Shown here one piece after another: positions 44,124 to 53,824 of a stretch of 64,000 nt of DNA (position 1 is the first letter of the stretch; every line of letters starts with the position of its first letter). The stretch is from NCBI RefSeq assembly GCF_041438865.1, contig NZ_CP109450.1, forward strand, positions 2,955,001-3,019,000, written 5' to 3'. Source of the DNA: Streptomyces sp. NBC_01471. GTDB taxonomy: Bacteria > Actinomycetota > Actinomycetes > Streptomycetales > Streptomycetaceae. Made by a program: the position numbers and the translations under genes. A model generated the notes under the pieces. That model was not told the origin of the DNA. It searched no databases and saw only the letters and a list, made by a program, of their open reading frames with translations.

Positions 44124-45743
44124 CTACCGCACCCGCTCCACGCGCCGCTCGTCCCACACCGGCTCCGCCGTCTCGCGTACGACGCCGTCCGAGCCGAAGA
44201 CCAGATAACGGTCGAAGGACTTCGCGAACCAGCGGTCGTGGGTGACCGCGACCACCGTTCCCTCGTACGCCTCAAGACCCTCCTGGAGCGCCTCGGCCGA
44301 CTCCAGGTCCAGGTTGTCCGTCGGCTCGTCCAGGAGCAGCGCCGTGGTGCCGGCCAGCTCCAGGAGCAGGATCTGGAAGCGGGCCTGCTGGCCGCCGGAG
44401 AGCCGGTCGAAGAGCTGGTCGCCCTGGCGCTCCATCTCGTACCGGCGCAGCACGCCCATGGCGGCCCCCCGGTCCTTCGCGTGCTCCGTCCACAGGATGT
44501 CGACGAGCGTGCGGCCCAGCAGCTCCGGGTGTGCGTGGGTCTGGGCGAAGTGGCCGGGCACGACACGGGCGCCGGTCTTCCACTGTCCGGTGTGGGCGAC
44601 GTCGCCGCCGGCCAGCAGGCGCAGGAAGTGGGACTTGCCCGACCCGTTGGAGCCGAGCACCGCCACCCGCTCGCCGTAGAAGATCTCCAGCGAGAAGGGC
44701 TTCATCAGCCCGGTCAGTTCAAGGTTCTCGCAGGTCACGGCCCGTACGCCGGTACGGCCACCGCGCAGCCGCATACTGATCTCCTGCTCGCGCGGCGGCT
44801 CCGGCGGCGGACCGGCCTCCTCGAACTTCTGGAAGCGGGTCTGCATGGCCCGGTAGCGCGAGGCCATGTCGGGGCTGCTCGCGGCCTGGTTCCGCAGCCT
44901 CAGCACCAGCGCCTTCAGCCGGGCGTGCTCCTCGTCCCAGCGCCGCTTGAGCTCCTCGAACCTCGCGAAGCGCTCCTTGCGGGCCGCGTGGTACGTGTCG
45001 AACCCGGCGCCGTGCACCCAGACGTCCGAGCCGGCCGGGCCGGGCTCCACACTGACGATCTTCTCGGCGGCCCGCGACAGCAGTTCCCGGTCGTGGGAGA
45101 CGAAGAGCACCGTCTTACGGGTCTCCTTCAGCCGTTCCTCCAGCCAGCGCTTGCCCGGCACGTCGAGATAGTTGTCCGGCTCGTCGAGGAGCAGCACCTC
45201 GTCGGGCCCCCGCAGCAGCGCCTCAAGGACCAGCCGCTTCTGCTCGCCGCCGGAGAGCGTCCGCACCTCGCGGAACTGCGCCTTGTCGTACGGGACGCCG
45301 AGCGCGGCCATGGTGCACATGTCCCAGACGGTCTCGGCCTCGTACCCCTGCACCTCGGCCCAGTCGCTCAGGGCCTGCGCATACGTCATCTGCGCGGCCT
45401 CGTCGTCCACGGTCAGGATCAGGTGCTCGGCGGCGTCCACGGCCCGGGCCGCTTCGCGGATCCGCGGCTGGGCGACGGAGACGAGCAGGTCACGGACCGT
45501 ACGGTCGTCGCGGACCGAGCCGACGAACTGCCGCATCACCCCGAGCCCGCCGCTCACCGAGACCGTCCCGCCGTGCGGCTGGATCTCTCCAGCGATCAGC
45601 CGCAGCAGGGTGGTCTTGCCGGCGCCGTTGGCACCGACCAGGGCCACGACCGCGCCGTCGCCCACCCGGAACGAGGCATCACCGAGCAGCACCCGCCCGT
45701 CCGGCAAGTAGTACTCGAGATGACCCGCTTCAAGATGTCCCAT
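44124..45743 (-). CDS. ABC-F type ATP-binding protein
   Basis: 539 residues from the ATG at 45743. Two ATPase domains without membrane segments: Walker A GANGAGKTT and GSNGSGKS, signatures LSGGEQKRL and LSGGQQARF, Walker B LLLDEPDNYLD and LLLDEPTDNLD, joined by a charged linker (about 230-300, RLRNQAASSPDMASRYRAMQ) as in ABC-F proteins. These bind the ribosomal E site and modulate translation; some protect ribosomes from antibiotics. Which role applies is not clear; the linker is rather short. It ends convergent to nothing, 293 bp from rplM. Confidence 0.9.
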   Translation of the reverse strand: MGHLEAGHLEYYLPDGRVLLGDASFRVGDGAVVALVGANGAGKTTLLRLIAGEIQPHGGTVSVSGGLGVMRQFVGSVRDDRTVRDLLVSVAQPRIREAARAVDAAEHLILTVDDEAAQMTYAQALSDWAEVQGYEAETVWDMCTMAALGVPYDKAQFREVRTLSGGEQKRLVLEALLRGPDEVLLLDEPDNYLDVPGKRWLEERLKETRKTVLFVSHDRELLSRAAEKIVSVEPGPAGSDVWVHGAGFDTYHAARKERFARFEELKRRWDEEHARLKALVLRLRNQAASSPDMASRYRAMQTRFQKFEEAGPPPEPPREQEISMRLRGGRTGVRAVTCENLELTGLMKPFSLEIFYGERVAVLGSNGSGKSHFLRLLAGGDVAHTGQWKTGARVVPGHFAQTHAHPELLGRTLVDILWTEHAKDRGAAMGVLRRYEMERQGDQLFDRLSGGQQARFQILLLELAGTTALLLDEPTDNLDLESAEALQEGLEAYEGTVVAVTHDRWFAKSFDRYLVFGSDGVVRETAEPVWDERRVERVR

Positions 45744-45839
45744 GCACCGGATTGTCGCCCACGGCCACCCCTGGAGGACAACTGGATTCCGGCGCCCCTG
45801 GGGGCTCCGGCCGCAAGAAGCCCGATTAGTATGCGCGCC

Positions 45840-46760
45840 ATGAGCTTCGGGCAAGGGGGGCCCTCCTGGGGGCCGGGGGATCCACAGCGGAACAGCGACC
45901 ACGACAACAACGCGAGCGGCCGGTGGCAGGCTCCGGGCGGCCAGGTACCCGGCGGCGGAACACCCGGCGGAACACCTGACTGGGCGGCGCTGGCCGACGA
46001 GAGCGCCGCGCGCGGCCGGCGAAAGAAGCTGCTGCTGATCGGCGGCGGGGTCCTGGCGACCGCCGTGGTGGGGGCGCTCGTCGCTGCCGTGGTCGTGGCG
46101 GCGGGCCACGGATCGGACACGTCCGGCAAGAACCTCCCCTCCCCCGAGACGCTGCCCAGCAAGAGCGGCGAGGCCCTGCCCTCCTTCACACCGAAGGCCC
46201 CGGCTCCGCCGCCCAACCCCAAGGACTTCATCTCCAGCTCGAAGAAGGACACGGCGCCGCTCAGCGCTGCCACCCTCTTCCCCGGCGCGACGATCGCGGT
46301 CGGCGACCACACGTACGCGAAGGCGGGCACGCACCGCACCACGGCCTGCTCGTCCGTCACCCAGGGTGCGCTCGGCTCGGTGCTGGTCAACAACGGCTGC
46401 GGTCAGGTCATCCGGGCGACGTTCAGCAAGGGCGGCATCGCGGTCACCATCGGTGTCGCCGTCTTCGACACCGAGGCGCAGGCCCGGAAGGCGATGAAGC
46501 AGTCGGCCGGCGGCATCGCCTCGCTCAACTCGGGTGTCCCCACCTTCTGCCGTAACGGCTCGGTCTGCCGCAGGACCGCCAACGCCTACGGCCGCTACGC
46601 CTACTTCACGGTCGGCGGCTTCACCAGCGGCAAGAACGTCACGCAGTCCGACGCGAATGTCTTCACGGCGGGTGACGACGTGGCGGAGTTCACCTTCCGC
46701 CGGATCGTGGCGCGCGGCCAGGCCCAGGCGTCGGCGGCGGCCGCCGCACCGGCGCGCTGA
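45840..46760 (+). CDS. membrane-anchored extracellular protein, function unknown
   Basis: 306 residues from the ATG at 45840 (the ATG at 45831 is possible). Gly/Pro-rich cytoplasmic head, one transmembrane helix (LLLIGGGVLATAVVGALVAAV, about 65-90), Ser/Pro linker, then an extracellular domain with four cysteines (TTACSSV, NNGCGQV, TFCRNGSVCRR) likely paired in disulfides. A TAGTAT -10-like word at 45827 would place transcription start at or next to the ATG, so the mRNA may be leaderless. No family recognised. Divergent from the ABC-F gene. Confidence 0.75.
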   Translation: MSFGQGGPSWGPGDPQRNSDHDNNASGRWQAPGGQVPGGGTPGGTPDWAALADESAARGRRKKLLLIGGGVLATAVVGALVAAVVVAAGHGSDTSGKNLPSPETLPSKSGEALPSFTPKAPAPPPNPKDFISSSKKDTAPLSAATLFPGATIAVGDHTYAKAGTHRTTACSSVTQGALGSVLVNNGCGQVIRATFSKGGIAVTIGVAVFDTEAQARKAMKQSAGGIASLNSGVPTFCRNGSVCRRTANAYGRYAYFTVGGFTSGKNVTQSDANVFTAGDDVAEFTFRRIVARGQAQASAAAAAPAR

Positions 46761-46783
46761 GCCCGGCACCAGGCCCCGTTCTG

Positions 46784-46814
46784 TCCCTGCCGGACAGGCG
46801 CTGTCCGGCAGGGA
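46784..46814. terminator. bidirectional terminator hairpin
   Basis: TCCCTGCCGGACAG and CTGTCCGGCAGGGA form a perfect 14-bp stem with a GCG loop between two convergent genes. Confidence 0.85.
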
Positions 46815-46827
46815 TCCCGCAAGGGGC

Positions 46828-47637
46828 TCAGCGGTCGCCGCTGCCGCCCCGGTGGCGCAGCCGCAGCCGCAAGGGCAGCAGCGCGGACTCGATCTGCGTC
46901 GCCAGGTCCATCTTCGACACCCCTTCGGTGCGCTCCTCGAAGCGGATCGGGATCTCCACACCGTTGTAGCCGTGGCGCACGGCCAGGAACTTCAGCTCCA
47001 CCTGGAAGCTGTATCCGGCGCTGCCCAGCGTCGTCAGGTCCACCGCGCGCAGCGTCCGCGCCCGCCACAGGTTGAAGCCCGCGGTGATGTCGCGGATCCG
47101 GGTGTCCAGGATGGTGCGCGCGTACTGGTTGGCGAAGCGCGAGAGCATCTTGCGGTGCAGGCCCCAGTCCTCGTCCAGTGAGCCGCCGTCGACGTACCGG
47201 CTCCCGACGACGAAGCCCGCGTCGGTGGCCAGCGCGGTCCCCAGCAGCTGCGGCACGACGTGCGCGGGGTGACTGCCGTCGGCGTCCATCTGTACGACGT
47301 ACTCGGCGCCCTCGTCCAGCGCGGCCAGCATCCCGGCGGCATAGGCGCGCCCCAGACCGTCCTTCTCCGTGCGGTGCAGCACGGTCATCCGCGGCCGCGC
47401 CCCGGAGGCGGCCCCTGCCGCGTTGTACCCGTCGGCCAGCTCGTCCGCCAGCCGGCCGGTGCCGTCGGGGCTGGCGTCGTCCACGACCTTCAGCTGGAGG
47501 CCGGGCAGCCCCAGCGCCATGACGGCCCCGGCGGTGCGCGGCAGACTGGCGGCCTCGTTGTACGTCGGCATCACCACGGTCAGCGGCAGTACGCCCCACT
47601 CCTGGGGGATCTGCCCGGTCGCGGAGGGCTGGGGCAT
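46828..47637 (-). CDS. GT2 glycosyltransferase, polyprenol-phosphate mannose synthase-like
   Basis: 269 residues. GT-A fold with LTVVMPTYNEAASLPRTAGA, VVDDASPDGTGRLADEL, the DxD in YVVQMDADGSHPAHVVPQL, and VVGSRYVDGGS plus DITAGFNLWRARTL typical of dolichol/polyprenol-phosphate mannosyltransferases. It would move mannose from GDP-mannose to polyprenyl phosphate for O-mannosylation of secreted proteins, as Ppm does in Streptomyces. It lacks the C-terminal membrane segments of some homologues. Confidence 0.87.
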   Translation of the reverse strand: MPQPSATGQIPQEWGVLPLTVVMPTYNEAASLPRTAGAVMALGLPGLQLKVVDDASPDGTGRLADELADGYNAAGAASGARPRMTVLHRTEKDGLGRAYAAGMLAALDEGAEYVVQMDADGSHPAHVVPQLLGTALATDAGFVVGSRYVDGGSLDEDWGLHRKMLSRFANQYARTILDTRIRDITAGFNLWRARTLRAVDLTTLGSAGYSFQVELKFLAVRHGYNGVEIPIRFEERTEGVSKMDLATQIESALLPLRLRLRHRGGSGDR

Positions 47638-47733
47638 GGGATCTCCGTACGTCGGCGATGTGCGGCTTGCCTGCGGGCCCGCGGAGCCGCCCCCGTCCGG
47701 GGGCCGCGCGGCCTCAGCGGGGGCCGCGCAGCC

Positions 47734-48585
47734 TCAGCAGCAGCCGGCCCCCGGCAGCGTCCGCATATTACGTGCCTCACGGCTTCTGGCCGCGAGCAAC
47801 TCGTCGGCCGGGTAGCCCACTTCCTCCAGCGTCAGCCCATGGGGGCGCACCACGCGCACCGAGGAGTCGCGCACCGCGACGGCGAGCACCTTCCCGGGCC
47901 ACTCCACCGGCCGGTGCCCGTCGCCGACCGAGAGCAGCGCGCCCACCAGCGAGCGGACCATGTTGTGGCAGAAGGCGTCGGCCCGCACGGTCCCGGTGAC
48001 GATCCCGTCGGTGCCGCGCTCCCAGATCAGCTGCTGGAGGGTGCGGATCGTGGTCGCTCCCTCGCGCTTCTTGCAGTACGCGGCGAAGTCGTGCTCCCCG
48101 ATGAGGGCCTGCGAAGCGGCGTTCATCGCCGGGAGGTCGAGCTCACGGTCGTGCCAGAGGACGTGCCCGCGCAGCAGCGGATCGACCCCGCCGGGCCGGT
48201 CGCTCACCCGGTAGGCGTACCGGCGCCAGATCGCCGAGAACCGGGCGTTGAACCCCGGCGGCGCCTCGGCCACCCGCCACACCCGGACGTCCTGGGGCAG
48301 CCGCCCGGACAGCCGCCGCAGCAGCATCTCCCGGTGCTCCTCCCACACCGCACGGGGGAGGTCGACCTGCGCGACCTGGCCGCGGGCGTGCACCCCGGCG
48401 TCGGTACGGCCGGCGACGGTCAGGTCGTACGTCGTGGCCGAGCGGGTCACCGTACGGATGGCCGACTCCAACTCGCCCTGCACCGTGCGGCGTTCGTTCT
48501 GCTTCGCCCAGCCGGAGAAGTCCCTTCCGTCGTACGCAAGGTCCAGCCGCACCCGTACCGAACCGGGCTCCACCTCGTCACTCAC
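47734..48585 (-). CDS. truA: tRNA pseudouridine(38-40) synthase
   Basis: 283 residues, GTG start. Catalytic Asp62 in [54 protein letters not shown] and the [20 protein letters not shown] segment. It modifies the anticodon arm of tRNAs. It follows rplQ, the standard order in actinobacteria. The 186-bp gap to rplQ contains CAC-rich repeats (48600-48680). Confidence 0.96.
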   Translation of the reverse strand: MSDEVEPGSVRVRLDLAYDGRDFSGWAKQNERRTVQGELESAIRTVTRSATTYDLTVAGRTDAGVHARGQVAQVDLPRAVWEEHREMLLRRLSGRLPQDVRVWRVAEAPPGFNARFSAIWRRYAYRVSDRPGGVDPLLRGHVLWHDRELDLPAMNAASQALIGEHDFAAYCKKREGATTIRTLQQLIWERGTDGIVTGTVRADAFCHNMVRSLVGALLSVGDGHRPVEWPGKVLAVAVRDSSVRVVRPHGLTLEEVGYPADELLAARSREARNMRTLPGAGCC

Positions 48586-48771
48586 CAGCGCATCCTCTCA
48601 GCCTCACGCACTCCACCCACCACACCGCATGATCAGCACCGCACGATCCACACCGCACCGATCCACACCGCACCGCACAAGAAGAACGGGCCCGCACCGC
48701 CCCGAGGGGAGATACGAACCCGTTCAGCTGTCTTCAGAAGACTGTCCTCAGAACGCCGGCTTCAAAGAAGC

Positions 48772-49266
48772 TCAGGCGTCCTTCGACTCCGCCTCGACCG
48801 GCTTGGCGTCCTCGACGACCTCGGCCGGGGCCTCGGTCTTCGGGGCAGCGTCCTTGGCGGAACGCTTGGTCGCGGCCTCGGCCTCACCGGTGGCCTCCTG
48901 GGCCACGGTCAGCGCCTCGACCAGCTCGATGACCGCCATCGGGGCGTTGTCGCCACGACGGTTGCCGATCTTGGTGATGCGGGTGTAACCACCGGGGCGG
49001 TTCTCGTACCGGGGGGCGATCTCGGTGAAGAGCGTGTGGACGACGCCCTTGTCCGTGATCGACTTCAGCACGAGGCGACGGTTGTGGATGTCGCCGTTCT
49101 TCGCCTTGGTGATGAAACGCTCCGCGACCGGACGCAGGCGGCGGGCCTTGGCCTCGGTCGTGGTGATGCGGCCGTGCTCGAACAGCGACTTCGCGAGGTT
49201 CGCGAGGAGCAGACGCTCGTGCGCGGCGCTGCCGCCCAGACGGGCACCCTTGGCGGGCTTCGGCAT
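48772..49266 (-). CDS. rplQ: 50S ribosomal protein L17
   Basis: 164 residues from the ATG at 49266 (GGAG upstream; an earlier in-frame start was rejected). [20 protein letters not shown] and [20 protein letters not shown] are L17. The last 45 residues are an Ala/Glu-rich tail ([20 protein letters not shown]), common in actinobacterial L17. It follows rpoA behind a very strong hairpin. Confidence 0.98.
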   Translation of the reverse strand: MPKPAKGARLGGSAAHERLLLANLAKSLFEHGRITTTEAKARRLRPVAERFITKAKNGDIHNRRLVLKSITDKGVVHTLFTEIAPRYENRPGGYTRITKIGNRRGDNAPMAVIELVEALTVAQEATGEAEAATKRSAKDAAPKTEAPAEVVEDAKPVEAESKDA

Positions 49267-49348
49267 GGTGTTTCTCCTTGTGATCTGCACCGGCCGTATC
49301 AGGTACCGGTGTCAGCTACCGACGGGCAGGTGCCCGCCGGAAATCCTC

Positions 49349-49382
49349 GGCCGGGGCCCCCGGGAATCCCGGGGCCCCGGCC
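49349..49382 (-). terminator. very GC-rich hairpin between rpoA and rplQ
   Basis: GGCCGGGGCCCC pairs with GGGGCCCCGGCC (12 bp, extendable by CGGG/CCC around AAT) 10 nt after the rpoA stop. No T tract. It could attenuate, process or protect the rpoA-rplQ message; full termination would leave rplQ without an obvious promoter. Confidence 0.65.
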
Positions 49383-49391
49383 GGAGGCGTA

Positions 49392-50414
49392 TCAGTACTG
49401 CTCGGTCTCCACGAACCCGGCGTCCGCGTCGTCGTCGGCGCCGAAGGCGTCGGCGGCGGCGGTCGGGTCGAATCCGGGCGGGCTGTCCTTGAGCGCGAGG
49501 CCCATGCCGGCCAGCTTCGCCTTGACCTCGTCGATCGACTTCGCACCGAAGTTGCGGATGTCGAGCAGGTCGGCCTCGGACCGCGCCACGAGCTCACCCA
49601 CGGAGTGGATGCCCTCGCGCTTGAGGCAGTTGTACGAGCGGACCGTGAGCTCGAGCTCCTCGATCGGCAGGGCGAGATCGGCGGCGAGCGCGGCGTCCGT
49701 CGGCGACGGGCCCATGTCGATGCCCTCGGCGTCGATGTTGAGCTCACGGGCCAGACCGAACAGCTCGACCAGGGTCTTACCGGCCGACGCCATGGCGTCA
49801 CGGGGACGCATGGCCTGCTTGGTCTCGACGTCGACGATCAGCTTGTCGAAGTCGGTGCGCTGCTCGACACGGGTCGCCTCGACCTTGTACGTGACCTTGA
49901 GCACCGGGGAGTAGATGGAGTCGACCGGGATCCGGCCGATCTCCTGGCCCAGCTGCTTGTTCTGCACGGCGGAGACGTAGCCGCGACCGCGCTCGACGGT
50001 CAGCTCCATCTCCAGCTTGCCCTTGCCGTTCAGCGTGGCGAGGACCAGGTCGGGGTTGTGCACCTCGACACCGGCCGGCGGGGCGATGTCAGCAGCGGTG
50101 ACCAGGCCGGGACCCTGCTTGCGCAGGTACATCACGACCGGCTCGTCGTGCTCCGAGGAGACGACCAGCTGCTTGATGTTGAGGATGAGGTCGGTCACGT
50201 CCTCCTTGACGCCCGGCACGGTGGTGAACTCGTGCAGGACACCGTCGACGCGGATGCTGGTGACAGCGGCGCCGGGGATCGAGGAGAGAAGCGTGCGGCG
50301 GAGCGAGTTGCCGAGGGTGTAGCCGAAGCCGGGCTCCAGCGGCTCGATCACGAACCGCGAGCGGTACTCGTCGACGACCTCTTCGGTCAGCGACGGACGC
50401 TGAGCGATAAGCAT
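49392..50414 (-). CDS. rpoA: RNA polymerase alpha subunit
   Basis: 340 residues from the ATG at 50414 (AGGAT upstream). N-terminal assembly domain ([39 protein letters not shown]) and C-terminal DNA- and activator-contacting domain ([40 protein letters not shown]). The acidic end [14 protein letters not shown] is usual for Streptomyces. Confidence 0.99.
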   Translation of the reverse strand: MLIAQRPSLTEEVVDEYRSRFVIEPLEPGFGYTLGNSLRRTLLSSIPGAAVTSIRVDGVLHEFTTVPGVKEDVTDLILNIKQLVVSSEHDEPVVMYLRKQGPGLVTAADIAPPAGVEVHNPDLVLATLNGKGKLEMELTVERGRGYVSAVQNKQLGQEIGRIPVDSIYSPVLKVTYKVEATRVEQRTDFDKLIVDVETKQAMRPRDAMASAGKTLVELFGLARELNIDAEGIDMGPSPTDAALAADLALPIEELELTVRSYNCLKREGIHSVGELVARSEADLLDIRNFGAKSIDEVKAKLAGMGLALKDSPPGFDPTAAADAFGADDDADAGFVETEQY

Positions 50415-50504
50415 GCGGTGATCCTTCAGTCGTGGGCGCCCACTATTTGACGCCCCCAATTTTCACAAACGCGTACTACAAGAGTACGAGTCCTACAAGG
50501 GTAC

Positions 50505-50536
50505 GGGCGGTACGCCGGAAAGAGGCCGTACCGCCC
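50505..50536 (-). terminator. hairpin between rpsK and rpoA
   Basis: GGGCGGTACG and CGTACCGCCC pair (10 bp) around a 12-nt loop just past the rpsK stop. It may partly end transcription from the rpsM side, with rpoA having its own promoter in the remaining 90 bp. Confidence 0.6.
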
Positions 50537-50570
50537 GCGCAACCCTGTGGAACAGTCCGACGCCGGAGCG

Positions 50571-50975
50571 TCAGACGCGACGCCGCTTCGGGGGGCGGCA
50601 GCCGTTGTGCGGGGTCGGGGTGACGTCCTGGATCGAGCCGACCTCGAGGCCGGTGGCCTGGAGGGAGCGGATCGCGGTCTCACGGCCGGAGCCGGGACCC
50701 TTGACGAAGACGTCGACCTTGCGCATGCCGTGCTCCTGCGCGCGACGGGCGGCCGACTCGGCGGCCATCTGCGCGGCGAAGGGGGTGGACTTGCGCGAGC
50801 CCTTGAAGCCGACGTGGCCGGCGGAGGCCCAGGAGATCACGTTGCCCGAGGGGTCCGTGATCGAGACGATCGTGTTGTTGAACGTGCTCTTGATGTGGGC
50901 ATGCCCGTGAGCGACGTTCTTCTTTTCCTTGCGGCGCACCTTCTTGGTAGCACCCTGACGGCCCTTAGGAGGCAT
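50571..50975 (-). CDS. rpsK: 30S ribosomal protein S11
   Basis: 134 residues. [40 protein letters not shown] and [18 protein letters not shown] are diagnostic of S11, which lines the mRNA exit region of the small subunit. It lies 72 bp after rpsM. Confidence 0.99.
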   Translation of the reverse strand: MPPKGRQGATKKVRRKEKKNVAHGHAHIKSTFNNTIVSITDPSGNVISWASAGHVGFKGSRKSTPFAAQMAAESAARRAQEHGMRKVDVFVKGPGSGRETAIRSLQATGLEVGSIQDVTPTPHNGCRPPKRRRV

Positions 50976-51047
50976 GTCTTACTCCCGGTGGAGTGGAGGT
51001 GATCGGTCCTACAGCGAAGACCGCTGAACAGCGTCCCTAGCTGAGGA

Positions 51048-51428
51048 CTACTTCTTGCCCGGCTTCTTCTTACCGGCGATCGCGCGACGCGGGCCCTTGC
51101 GGGTACGAGCGTTCGTGCTGGTGCGCTGGCCGTGGACCGGAAGCCCACGACGGTGACGCAGACCCTGGTAGCAGCCGATCTCGACCTTGCGGCGGATGTC
51201 GGCCTGGATCTCGCGGCGGAGGTCACCCTCGGTGCGGAGGTTGGCGTCCACGTACTCGCGGATCTTGACCAGGTCCTCTTCGGCCAGGTCACGAACGCGG
51301 GTGTTGGGGTCAACACCGGTGGCGGCCAGGGCCTCCTTGGACCGGGTGCGCCCGATGCCGAAGACGTAGGTGAGGGCAACCTCCACGCGCTTTTCGCGCG
51401 GGATGTCAACACCTGAAACGCGTGCCAT
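51048..51428 (-). CDS. rpsM: 30S ribosomal protein S13
   Basis: 126 residues. [40 protein letters not shown] and the C-terminal [20 protein letters not shown] with a basic KKPGKK end. It contacts the P-site tRNA and forms subunit bridges. Confidence 0.99.
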   Translation of the reverse strand: MARVSGVDIPREKRVEVALTYVFGIGRTRSKEALAATGVDPNTRVRDLAEEDLVKIREYVDANLRTEGDLRREIQADIRRKVEIGCYQGLRHRRGLPVHGQRTSTNARTRKGPRRAIAGKKKPGKK

Positions 51429-51481
51429 TCAATGGCTCCTGTTGATATCGGGGGTCTTCCGCAGAGCCTCTCCCAGACGAA

Positions 51482-51505
51482 AGTGCCTACCGTTGCGTAG
51501 GCACT
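51482..51505 (-). terminator. hairpin between rpmJ and rpsM
   Basis: AGTGCCTAC and GTAGGCACT form a perfect 9-bp stem around CGTTGC in the 192-bp rpmJ-rpsM gap; on the minus strand TTTC follows. It may be an attenuator or terminator separating the infA-rpmJ unit from rpsM-rpsK. Confidence 0.6.
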
Positions 51506-51620
51506 CTTCCGGGTCCCCGGCCCCCGCCGGAGGTGTCGCCCGCTGTGTCAGCTGGGCGGGCCCTGCGTATGTACGTATTTACGTGCGTCGCGCGAAGAAC
51601 TGCGAGGTGCAGGTCGTGCG

Positions 51621-51734
51621 TCAGCCCTGGCGCTGCTTGTGGCGCAGGTTGTCGCAGATGACCATGACCCGACCGTGACGGCGGATCACCTTGCACTTGT
51701 CGCAGATCTTCTTGACGCTCGGCTTGACCTTCAT
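51621..51734 (-). CDS. rpmJ: 50S ribosomal protein L36, zinc-binding form
   Basis: 37 residues, too short for most ORF cut-offs: [20 protein letters not shown], ending NLRHKQRQG. Cysteines C11, C14 and C27 with H32 form the zinc ribbon, so this is the zinc-containing paralogue rather than the Cys-free one that Zur controls. It lies 62 bp after infA. Confidence 0.98.
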   Translation of the reverse strand: MKVKPSVKKICDKCKVIRRHGRVMVICDNLRHKQRQG

Positions 51735-51796
51735 GGGATGTCAGGTTCTCCGGGTCGGTGCCACCACCACGCCGTGAGACGGGGTGCGGGCAAGAT

Positions 51797-52018
51797 CTAC
51801 TTGTAGCGGTAGACGATCCGACCACGCGTCAGGTCGTACGGAGACAGCTCCACGACGACCCGGTCATCCGGGAGGATACGGATGTAGTGCATCCGCATCT
51901 TGCCGCTGATGTGCGCTAGGACCTTGTGACCGTTCTGAAGTTCCACCTTGAACATTGCGTTCGGGAGGGACTCGATCACGGTGCCCTCGATTTCGATGGC
52001 ACCTTGCTTCTTGGCCAC
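51797..52018 (-). CDS. infA: translation initiation factor IF-1
   Basis: 73 residues from the GTG at 52018. [40 protein letters not shown] and [16 protein letters not shown] are IF-1. It occupies the A site during initiation. Confidence 0.99.
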   Translation of the reverse strand: MAKKQGAIEIEGTVIESLPNAMFKVELQNGHKVLAHISGKMRMHYIRILPDDRVVVELSPYDLTRGRIVYRYK

Positions 52019-52063
52019 GCTTCGCCCTTCGAATCGGCTACCTTGATCGACTCCGTACAGCAC

Positions 52064-52082
52064 GCATGTCGACATGACATGC
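52064..52082. repeat. inverted repeat in the infA upstream region
   Basis: GCATGTC, GACAT, GACATGC: a perfect 7-bp-arm dyad 46 bp upstream of infA in the 207-bp map-infA gap. Candidate operator or leader hairpin; no known regulator site was matched. Confidence 0.45.
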
Positions 52083-52225
52083 ATGAAGACATACGGGTAT
52101 ACGCGAGCCGACGAGTCAGTCTACGTCAGGGCATCCATAAAGACGAATCCGGCAAGGATGCCCTGCTGTCAAGATCCTTAAGCCACTCGGCCGCACTCGG
52201 GCCGACCGGCACCTGGGCCCGGCAC

Positions 52226-53071
52226 TCAGCCCAGCGGGTCAGGGGCGACCGTCACACCCAGCTCCGCCAGCTTCGCCTTGCCGCCGTCCGGCGCCGTCAG
52301 CACGATCAGCCCCTCGTCGGTCAGCGCGACCGAGTGCTCCCAGTGCGAGGACCAGGACCCGTCGGTCGTGATGACCGTCCAGTCGTCCTCCAGCACCTGG
52401 GTGCGGGGCGTGCCCAGCGAGACCATCGGCTCGATCGCCAGGCAGAAACCGGGGACCAGCTTCGGGTTGTGCCGGCCGATGAGGCGGCGCTTGTCGACGT
52501 AGTTCAGCAGATGCGGGTCCATGTGCATCTCGGAGCCGATGCCGTGGCCGCCGTAGTCCTCGATGATCCCGTACTTGCCGGACGACGGGCGGGGCTGGCG
52601 GCGGATGTAGCCCTCGATCGCCTTCGACACCTCGGCGAGCCTGCCGCCCTTCTTCATCGCGGCGATCCCGGCCCACATCGACTCCTCGGTCACCCGGGAG
52701 AGCTCGACCAGCTCGGGGGCGTGCCCGGTGCCGACGAACGCGGTGTAGGCCGCGTCCCCGTGCCAGCCGTCGATGATCGCGCCGCAGTCGATCGAGATGA
52801 TGTCGCCGTCCTTGAGGACGGTCTTCTCGTCCGGGATGCCGTGGACGACGACCTCGTTCACCGATGTGCAGATCGTGGCGGGGAAACCGCCGTAGCCCAG
52901 GAAGTTCGGCTTCGCGTTGTGGTCGGCGAGCACCTTGCGGGCCACCTGGTCCAGGTCGTTCGTGGTGGCCCCGGGGACCGCGGCCTCACGGGTCGCGGCG
53001 TGGATCGCGGCGACGACAAGCCCCGCCTCACGCATCTTCGCGATCTGCTCGGGAGTCTTGATCTCCACCAT
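52226..53071 (-). CDS. map: methionine aminopeptidase type I
   Basis: 281 residues from the ATG at 53071. Metal ligands of the pita-bread fold: both Asp in ISIDCGAIIDGWHGDAAYT, His in YGGHGIGSEMHMDP, Glu in FCLAIEPMVSL and WEHSVALTDEG. It removes initiator methionine. Part of the secY-adk-map unit, 97 bp after adk. Confidence 0.97.
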   Translation of the reverse strand: MVEIKTPEQIAKMREAGLVVAAIHAATREAAVPGATTNDLDQVARKVLADHNAKPNFLGYGGFPATICTSVNEVVVHGIPDEKTVLKDGDIISIDCGAIIDGWHGDAAYTAFVGTGHAPELVELSRVTEESMWAGIAAMKKGGRLAEVSKAIEGYIRRQPRPSSGKYGIIEDYGGHGIGSEMHMDPHLLNYVDKRRLIGRHNPKLVPGFCLAIEPMVSLGTPRTQVLEDDWTVITTDGSWSSHWEHSVALTDEGLIVLTAPDGGKAKLAELGVTVAPDPLG

Positions 53072-53167
53072 CGAAATGTGCCTTCCGCATCGAACCGGAT
53101 CTGTCTGCTCAACAGTACGGCCGCGGCGCCCTGGGGACACCGCGGCCGTGCGTACACGTACTGCTCG

Positions 53168-53824
53168 TCAGACCTTGTCGGCCTGCAGGGCCTCCATGGC
53201 CCTCTTGGTCACCTCGGTGACCTTGCCGAGCGCGGAGATCGTCGACACCAGGCCCTGGGCCTTGTAGTGGTCGATGATCGGCTCGGTCTGCGTGTGGTAG
53301 ACCTCCAGCCGGGTGCGCACCGTCGCCTCGGTGTCGTCACCGCGCTGGTAGAGCTCGCCGCCGCAGACGTCGCAGACGCCCTCGTGCTTCGGCCGGCTGT
53401 ACTCGACGTGGAACACGTGACTCGAATCGTTGCGGCAGATGCGCCGCCCGGCGATCCGCTTCACGACCTCGTCCTCGGGGACCTCGAGGTCCAGCACCGC
53501 GTCCAGCTTCCGTCCCTCGGCGCTCAGCCACTCGTCGAGTGCCTGGGCCTGGGTGACATTGCGCGGGAAACCGTCGAGGAGGAAACCACCCTCGGCGTCG
53601 GGCTGGGACATCCGCTCCTGCGCCATCCCGATGGTGACCTCGTCCGGGACCAGCTCGCCGGCGTCCATCAGCGCCTTGGCCTGCTTGCCCAGCTCCGTGC
53701 CCTCACTGATGTTGGCACGGAAGAGGTCGCCCGTGGAGATGTGCGGGATCACCAGGTCCTTGGCAAGGTACGCGGCCTGCGTTCCCTTGCCCGCCCCGGG
53801 CGGTCCGACGAGGACGATACGCAT
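53168..53824 (-). CDS. adk: adenylate kinase
   Basis: 218 residues; its ATG overlaps the secY stop by one base (TGATG). P-loop VLVGPPGAGKGTQAAYLA, FLLDGFPRNVTQAQALD and a long LID with cysteines (GRRICRND, GVCDVCGGELYQRGDD) that may bind zinc, with Asp as the odd ligand in CRND. Balances AMP, ADP and ATP pools. Confidence 0.98.
   Translation of the reverse strand: MRIVLVGPPGAGKGTQAAYLAKDLVIPHISTGDLFRANISEGTELGKQAKALMDAGELVPDEVTIGMAQERMSQPDAEGGFLLDGFPRNVTQAQALDEWLSAEGRKLDAVLDLEVPEDEVVKRIAGRRICRNDSSHVFHVEYSRPKHEGVCDVCGGELYQRGDDTEATVRTRLEVYHTQTEPIIDHYKAQGLVSTISALGKVTEVTKRAMEALQADKV

Noticed and set aside
45744..46961. 400-residue N-terminal extension of the ABC-F protein
   Set aside because: It is antisense to the membrane-anchored protein gene; ABC-F homology starts at the ATG at 45743.
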